A stretch of DNA of 8,575 nucleotides from the NCBI GenBank assembly GCA_902463875.1, contig CABQHR010000069.1, positions 1 to 8,575 of the forward strand. Direction: 5' to 3'. Position numbers and translations under genes: made by a program. Source of the DNA: an uncultured Collinsella sp. Its GTDB lineage: Bacteria > Actinomycetota > Coriobacteriia > Coriobacteriales > Coriobacteriaceae. The notes under the pieces were generated by a model. The model did not search any database, was not told where the DNA came from, and worked only from the letters and a program-made list of their open reading frames with translations. Positions 5,602 to 8,575 of this stretch are shown one piece after another; position 1 is the first letter of the stretch; each line of letters opens with the position of its first letter.

Positions 5602-6087
5602 TTGAGTAACAAGAAACTGCCCGAGAATGCAACCAAGACTGAAGGTGCTGAGCTCGCCCGCCGTGGAAGGGGCGAAATATCCACCGCAACGGCGGTGCCT
5701 CACGTGAGCTATGACGATCTGCGCCATGCCGATCGCATTGTCATTGACGGCCTTGAGGTTTTTGCCAACCATGGCGTGTATCCCGAGGAGAATGCGCTGG
5801 GTCAGAAGTTCATCGTTTCTCTGGTGCTCTATGCCGACCTGCGCGCGGCGGGGGAGCACGATAACCTGGATGCCTCGATTGACTACGGCTCGGTGTGCCA
5901 CGATGTCGATGGCTATCTGCGCGAGCATACGTTTAAGCTCATCGAGGCGGCAGCCGAGGGGACAGCCCAGATGCTGCTGCGCCGTTATCCCTCGCTGCTT
6001 GGTGTGCGCATAAAGCTCGATAAGCCGTGGGCTCCTGTTGGCCTGCCTCTGGCAAGCTGCGGCGTCGAGATCGAGCGCGTGCGCTAG
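5602..6087 (+). CDS. folB: Dihydroneopterin aldolase with N-terminal extension
   Basis: FolB cleaves 7,8-dihydroneopterin to 6-hydroxymethyl-7,8-dihydropterin and glycolaldehyde, the third step of folate synthesis. The aldolase core covers about residues 44-161 of 161. By alignment to the S. aureus enzyme, the catalytic glutamate is E63 (HGVYPEENALGQ), the tyrosine Y95 (DYGSV), the pterin-binding glutamate E115 (KLIEA) and the lysine K141 (KPWAP). The usual protein has about 120 residues, so roughly 43 extra N-terminal residues are present; they are polar and of no known function. The TTG start at 5602 is supported by AAGGAG (5587-5592) at 9 nt. A GTG at 5704 would give a normal-length protein but has only a weak site (GGCGGTG). 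The gene ends 6 nt before the convergent neighbour's stop. Confidence 0.92.
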   Translation: MSNKKLPENATKTEGAELARRGRGEISTATAVPHVSYDDLRHADRIVIDGLEVFANHGVYPEENALGQKFIVSLVLYADLRAAGEHDNLDASIDYGSVCHDVDGYLREHTFKLIEAAAEGTAQMLLRRYPSLLGVRIKLDKPWAPVGLPLASCGVEIERVR

Positions 6088-6093
6088 TCGACG

Positions 6094-6870
6094 CTAGAGC
6101 TTGTTGAGGGGTGGCTGCTTGAGCCGCTGCGACAGAGCTTTATTGTTGGGACAGTACGTGTCGAGCAGGGCGTGGAATCGCTGATTGTGGCTTGGCTCGA
6201 GCAAGTGGACGAGCTCGTGGGCGACAACCATGTCGAGGCATTCGATGGGATAGGCGGCAAGTTCGCGTGCGATGCGAATGGCGCCGGTCTTGGGCGTGCA
6301 TGATCCCCAGCGCGTTTTCATGCTGCGCACGGAGACGCGGGCCACGGTGACGCCCATTGCGATTTCGTACGCGTGCACCATATCGTACAGCGCCGTGGTG
6401 GCCTCGGTTGCATAGAGCTGGTCGATACGGGCTTGGAGCTCATCGGACGTTAGGCCGTCGAGGATTGCGTGCCGCTTGGCCTGTGGGCCTTCGTCCGATT
6501 CGTCGGTACCCATAAAACTTGCGAAGGTGGCCTGCTTGGGCCGCGGTGCGGGCGATGCAAAGTTGTGATCGAGTGCGTCCTGTACCGTAATGGGCTTGCC
6601 CCACAGCGCAATGATGGACGAGGGGTTGAGCGGCTCTCGCGCCGTCGCCTGACGTTGCTCGCGCTGGGCAAGTCGGCTGATAATCCAGGCGCTGTTGCGC
6701 TTCGCAAACGCTTCGATACGCTCGCGGCTGGCGCCGAGCGGTGCGCTGGCATGGACCTCACCGCTCGAAGTGACGCGTAGGTTGAAGTTCTTGACGCGCT
6801 TTTTGGTAACGACGACGGGGATGAGCGTCCCATCCGGTCGGGATACGGAAATCGTAAACTGCTGCGTCAA
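6094..6870 (-). CDS. YgjP-type (DUF45) zinc metallopeptidase-fold protein
   Basis: Belongs to the YgjP/M48-like family of cytoplasmic proteins with a gluzincin zinc site; the physiological substrate is not settled. In the 258-residue form the motif HELVH (H218, E219, H222) with H228 (SHNQRF) forms the metal site. The family block RSMKTRWGSC (182-191) precedes it. Residues about 104-134 are a proline- and acid-rich linker that looks disordered. The frame is open from ATG 6933, but that start and the next ATG (6903) fall in or next to a strong hairpin (6893-6928). TTG 6870, with AAAGGA five nt upstream, gives MTQQFTISV followed by the family N-terminus and is my choice. It lies downstream of the dipeptidase on the same strand and converges on folB. 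Confidence 0.85.
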   Translation of the reverse strand: MTQQFTISVSRPDGTLIPVVVTKKRVKNFNLRVTSSGEVHASAPLGASRERIEAFAKRNSAWIISRLAQREQRQATAREPLNPSSIIALWGKPITVQDALDHNFASPAPRPKQATFASFMGTDESDEGPQAKRHAILDGLTSDELQARIDQLYATEATTALYDMVHAYEIAMGVTVARVSVRSMKTRWGSCTPKTGAIRIARELAAYPIECLDMVVAHELVHLLEPSHNQRFHALLDTYCPNNKALSQRLKQPPLNKL

Positions 6871-6892
6871 AAGCGGTCCTTTGGATTGGGGA

Positions 6893-6928
6893 CGGGCCGG
6901 CATGTCGACCGTTCGGCATGCCGGCCCG
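6893..6928 (-). terminator. Hairpin between dipeptidase and ygjP-like gene
   Basis: A 15-bp stem with one G-U pair (6893-6907/6914-6928) closes the six-base loop ACCGTT. Its core is a perfect 12-bp repeat, CGGGCCGGCATG with its complement. It lies 16 nt past the dipeptidase stop in that gene's reading direction. The following sequence is not T-rich, so it is not a standard intrinsic terminator; a role in RNA processing or partial attenuation is equally likely. Confidence 0.7.
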
Positions 6929-6944
6929 CTCAAGGGATGTGAAA

Positions 6945-7958
6945 TTAATAGCGCTCAAAGAAGGCAAGCGCGTTGTCGCTGCAGAGCTTCTGCATCACGG
7001 TCTTGCCAAAATGCTTGGAAAGCATGTTCTGGAACTCGGGCATCTTGCTGGCATCGGAGAGGAAAGCGGGCACCGTGGCACCGTCCCAGTCGCCGCCGAG
7101 CGCGATGGCGTCCTCGCCGCCCAGGTCGAGCCAGTGCTCGATATGTGCCGCTAGCTGGTCGAAGGTGACGTCTGCGGTGGTCTCGTCGGTTGCGTCGTTG
7201 GAAAGGAACTCGCTGCAGTAGTTGAGGCCGACGATACCGCCCATGTCGCGAATGGTGCGGAACTGGTCGTCGGTGAGGTTGCGCTTGACGCCGCAAACCG
7301 CGCGGGAGTTGGAGTGGCTGGCGACGAAGGGGCGCGTGGCGTGGGCGACAACCTCGTCAAAGCACTCATCGTTGAGGTGGGAGACGTCGAGCACCATGCC
7401 GGCGTGCTCCATCTGCGTAAGGGCCTCGATGCCGGCGGCGGTGAGGCCGGCGTGGGTGTCGTGGCCGCTCGCGAGCGGTCCCTGCGCGTTCCAGCTGAGT
7501 GATGACATGAGTACGCCCAGGCTCTTGAGTGCCTCGATCAGCGCGGGGTCCTCGGCAAAGAACGTGGCGTTTTCGATGGTGTGGATGCAGGCGACCTTGC
7601 CGTCTTTGAGCGCAGGGCGAATGTCTGCCGCGCTGCGTACGTTGACCATGCGGTCGTGGTTGAGCATTGCCTGGCCGCTCATGTGCGCCATGATCTGCGC
7701 CTGGAAGCGCGCGGCGTGGGCGGTGGGAATCTCGTCGGGGACAAACGTGGCGAAGCACTGTGCCCACGGCGTGTTGCCGATCTTTGCGAGCGAGATGGCG
7801 CAGGCGTTGCCCTCGATGAGGTCGAAATCTTGCGGATGCGTTTCGTCGCCGGGGAAATAACCATCGGTGCCGGCGGTAAAGCGCAGGTCGAGATCGAGCG
7901 TGGCCCAGCCGATGCGGTCGGCGGTGTCGCAGTGTAGGTCAAATACGGGATATGCCAT
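6945..7958 (-). CDS. Membrane dipeptidase family (peptidase M19)
   Basis: A 337-residue member of the M19 renal dipeptidase family, binuclear zinc hydrolases of the amidohydrolase fold that cleave dipeptides, often including D-amino acid or unusual ones. Zinc ligands by family pattern are H9 and D11 (DLHCDT), E129 (HTIENA), H194 (LDVSHL) and H215 (ASHSNSRA). The conserved D290 (GGDWDG) and R226 (VKRN) near the active site are present, so the enzyme should be active. There is no signal peptide, so it probably works in the cytoplasm. ATG 7958 has GGAGGA just upstream and begins the family N-terminus MAYPVFDLHCDT; the longer frame to 7988 adds ten residues without family character. It is the first gene of a minus-strand pair and is divergent from the prolyl isomerase. 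Confidence 0.95.
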   Translation of the reverse strand: MAYPVFDLHCDTADRIGWATLDLDLRFTAGTDGYFPGDETHPQDFDLIEGNACAISLAKIGNTPWAQCFATFVPDEIPTAHAARFQAQIMAHMSGQAMLNHDRMVNVRSAADIRPALKDGKVACIHTIENATFFAEDPALIEALKSLGVLMSSLSWNAQGPLASGHDTHAGLTAAGIEALTQMEHAGMVLDVSHLNDECFDEVVAHATRPFVASHSNSRAVCGVKRNLTDDQFRTIRDMGGIVGLNYCSEFLSNDATDETTADVTFDQLAAHIEHWLDLGGEDAIALGGDWDGATVPAFLSDASKMPEFQNMLSKHFGKTVMQKLCSDNALAFFERY

Positions 7959-7999
7959 AGTTCCTCCGGTTGCAGCGTTTCTTTGCAAACTGTCTTTGA

Positions 8000-8020
8000 A
8001 TTGTATGACTAGGGTATAGT
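8000..8020. promoter_or_regulatory. Overlapping divergent promoter elements
   Basis: On the plus strand TATAGT (8015-8020) is a good -10 for the prolyl isomerase gene, with only a weak -35 around 7991-7997. On the minus strand TACAAT (8005 down to 8000) is a -10 candidate for the dipeptidase, 42 nt from its start codon. The two -10 elements are ten bases apart in the 120-nt divergent gap, so the promoters would compete. No operator is recognised. Confidence 0.4.
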
Positions 8021-8078
8021 TAGCGCCATATGTTCACGGCGGCCCGCGTTGTGCGCCGCCCTTATCACGGAGGTTACC

Positions 8079-8507
8079 ATGTCCAACCAGGGCAAGAAGG
8101 TCAAGACCCATTATCGTGGCACGCTCGACGACGGCACGCAGTTCGATAGCTCTTACGATCGCGGCGAACCGCTGGAGTTCACCTGCGGCGCCGGTCAGAT
8201 GATCAAGGGCTTCGACGCCGCTGTTGTCGACATGCAGGTGGGCGAGAAGAAGACCGTGCACATTCCTGCTGCCGATGCCTACGGCGAGCACAATCCCGAG
8301 ATGGTTATTACCTTCCCGGCCGAACAGGTTCCCAACATCGAGCAGATCGAGAAGGGCATGAAGCTTTTCCTGTCCACGCCGAGCGGCATGCCCGTCCCCG
8401 CCGTGGTCATCGACGTGACGCCTGAGGCCGTGACGCTCGACGCCAACCACGAGCTTGCCGGCAAGGACCTCAACTTTGATATCGAGCTCGTTGAGGTCGA
8501 GGGTTAG
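8079..8507 (+). CDS. FKBP-type peptidyl-prolyl isomerase, SlyD-like
   Basis: A 142-residue cytoplasmic FKBP of the SlyD/FkpB type: it catalyses cis-trans isomerisation at proline and acts as a folding chaperone. Residues 1-69 form the first FKBP half (YRGTLDDGTQFDSS, GAGQMIKGFD). About 70-122 is the inserted chaperone flap (IF) domain. The fold closes with NHELAGKDLNFDIELVEV (123-140), a SlyD hallmark. The histidine-rich metal-binding tail of E. coli SlyD is absent. The start is ATG 8079, with GGAGGT (8069-8074) 4 nt upstream; an open frame from 8049 adds ten residues without a ribosome site. A short stem (GGCGGC 8038-8043 with GCCGCC 8055-8060) lies in the leader. The next gene begins 3 nt after its stop. 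Confidence 0.95.
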   Translation: MSNQGKKVKTHYRGTLDDGTQFDSSYDRGEPLEFTCGAGQMIKGFDAAVVDMQVGEKKTVHIPAADAYGEHNPEMVITFPAEQVPNIEQIEKGMKLFLSTPSGMPVPAVVIDVTPEAVTLDANHELAGKDLNFDIELVEVEG

Positions 8508-8510
8508 AGT

Positions 8511-8575
8511 ATGCCTGAGCGCTTGGTTTCGACGACATGCTTGGGAAATCTCAACGATCCGTCCTATGAACTCCT
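8511..8575 (+). CDS. Start of an unidentified gene, cut by window end
   Basis: An open frame begins at ATG 8511, 3 nt after the prolyl isomerase stop, and reads MPERLVSTTCLGNLNDPSYE to the end of the window. GAGGG (8499-8503) lies 7 nt upstream as a ribosome site, inside the preceding gene. The close spacing suggests an operon. Too little is visible to name the product. Confidence 0.55.
   Translation, partial: MPERLVSTTCLGNLNDPSYEL

Overview
The window looks like chromosomal DNA from a GC-rich, strictly anaerobic gut bacterium. Protein style, GC-rich codon use, frequent GTG/TTG starts, GG(A)GG ribosome binding sites and an oxygen-sensitive ribonucleotide reductase all fit the Coriobacteriia (Actinomycetota), and a Collinsella-like organism is my best guess. 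That placement is inference. No phage, transposase, CRISPR, rRNA or tRNA gene could be supported.

Layout, left to right. (1) 1-82: end of an upstream unit, closed by a strong intrinsic terminator. (2) 83-553 (+): a small four-helix membrane protein of unknown function. (3) 554-1118: a long non-coding stretch with a large inverted repeat, then the control region of nrdD, including a near-consensus NrdR box, a promoter and a leader of about 220 nt. (4) 1119-3341 (+): nrdD, the class III anaerobic ribonucleotide reductase. (5) 3342-3768: non-coding, holding a terminator hairpin inside a perfect 35-bp inverted repeat and a second 22-bp inverted repeat that ends just before the nrdG ribosome binding site. 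(6) 3769-6087 (+): nrdG, folE, an HD-domain protein and folB, closely spaced. (7) 6094-7958 (-): a YgjP-type metallopeptidase-fold protein and an M19 dipeptidase. (8) 8079-8507 (+): a SlyD-like FKBP prolyl isomerase, divergent from the dipeptidase, followed 3 nt later by a gene that runs off the window.

How the genes fit together. NrdD makes deoxynucleotides without oxygen and NrdG installs its glycyl radical. FolE and FolB are the first and third steps of tetrahydrofolate synthesis, which supplies one-carbon units for thymidylate and purines, so the plus-strand block as a whole supports DNA precursor supply. The enzyme normally needed between FolE and FolB, which removes phosphates from dihydroneopterin triphosphate, is not a recognisable Nudix protein here. 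An HD-domain protein sits exactly in that place and is the most interesting functional lead.

The other notable theme is long, nearly perfect inverted repeats in most of the larger gaps. Two of them share a sequence block, suggesting a family of palindromic intergenic elements.
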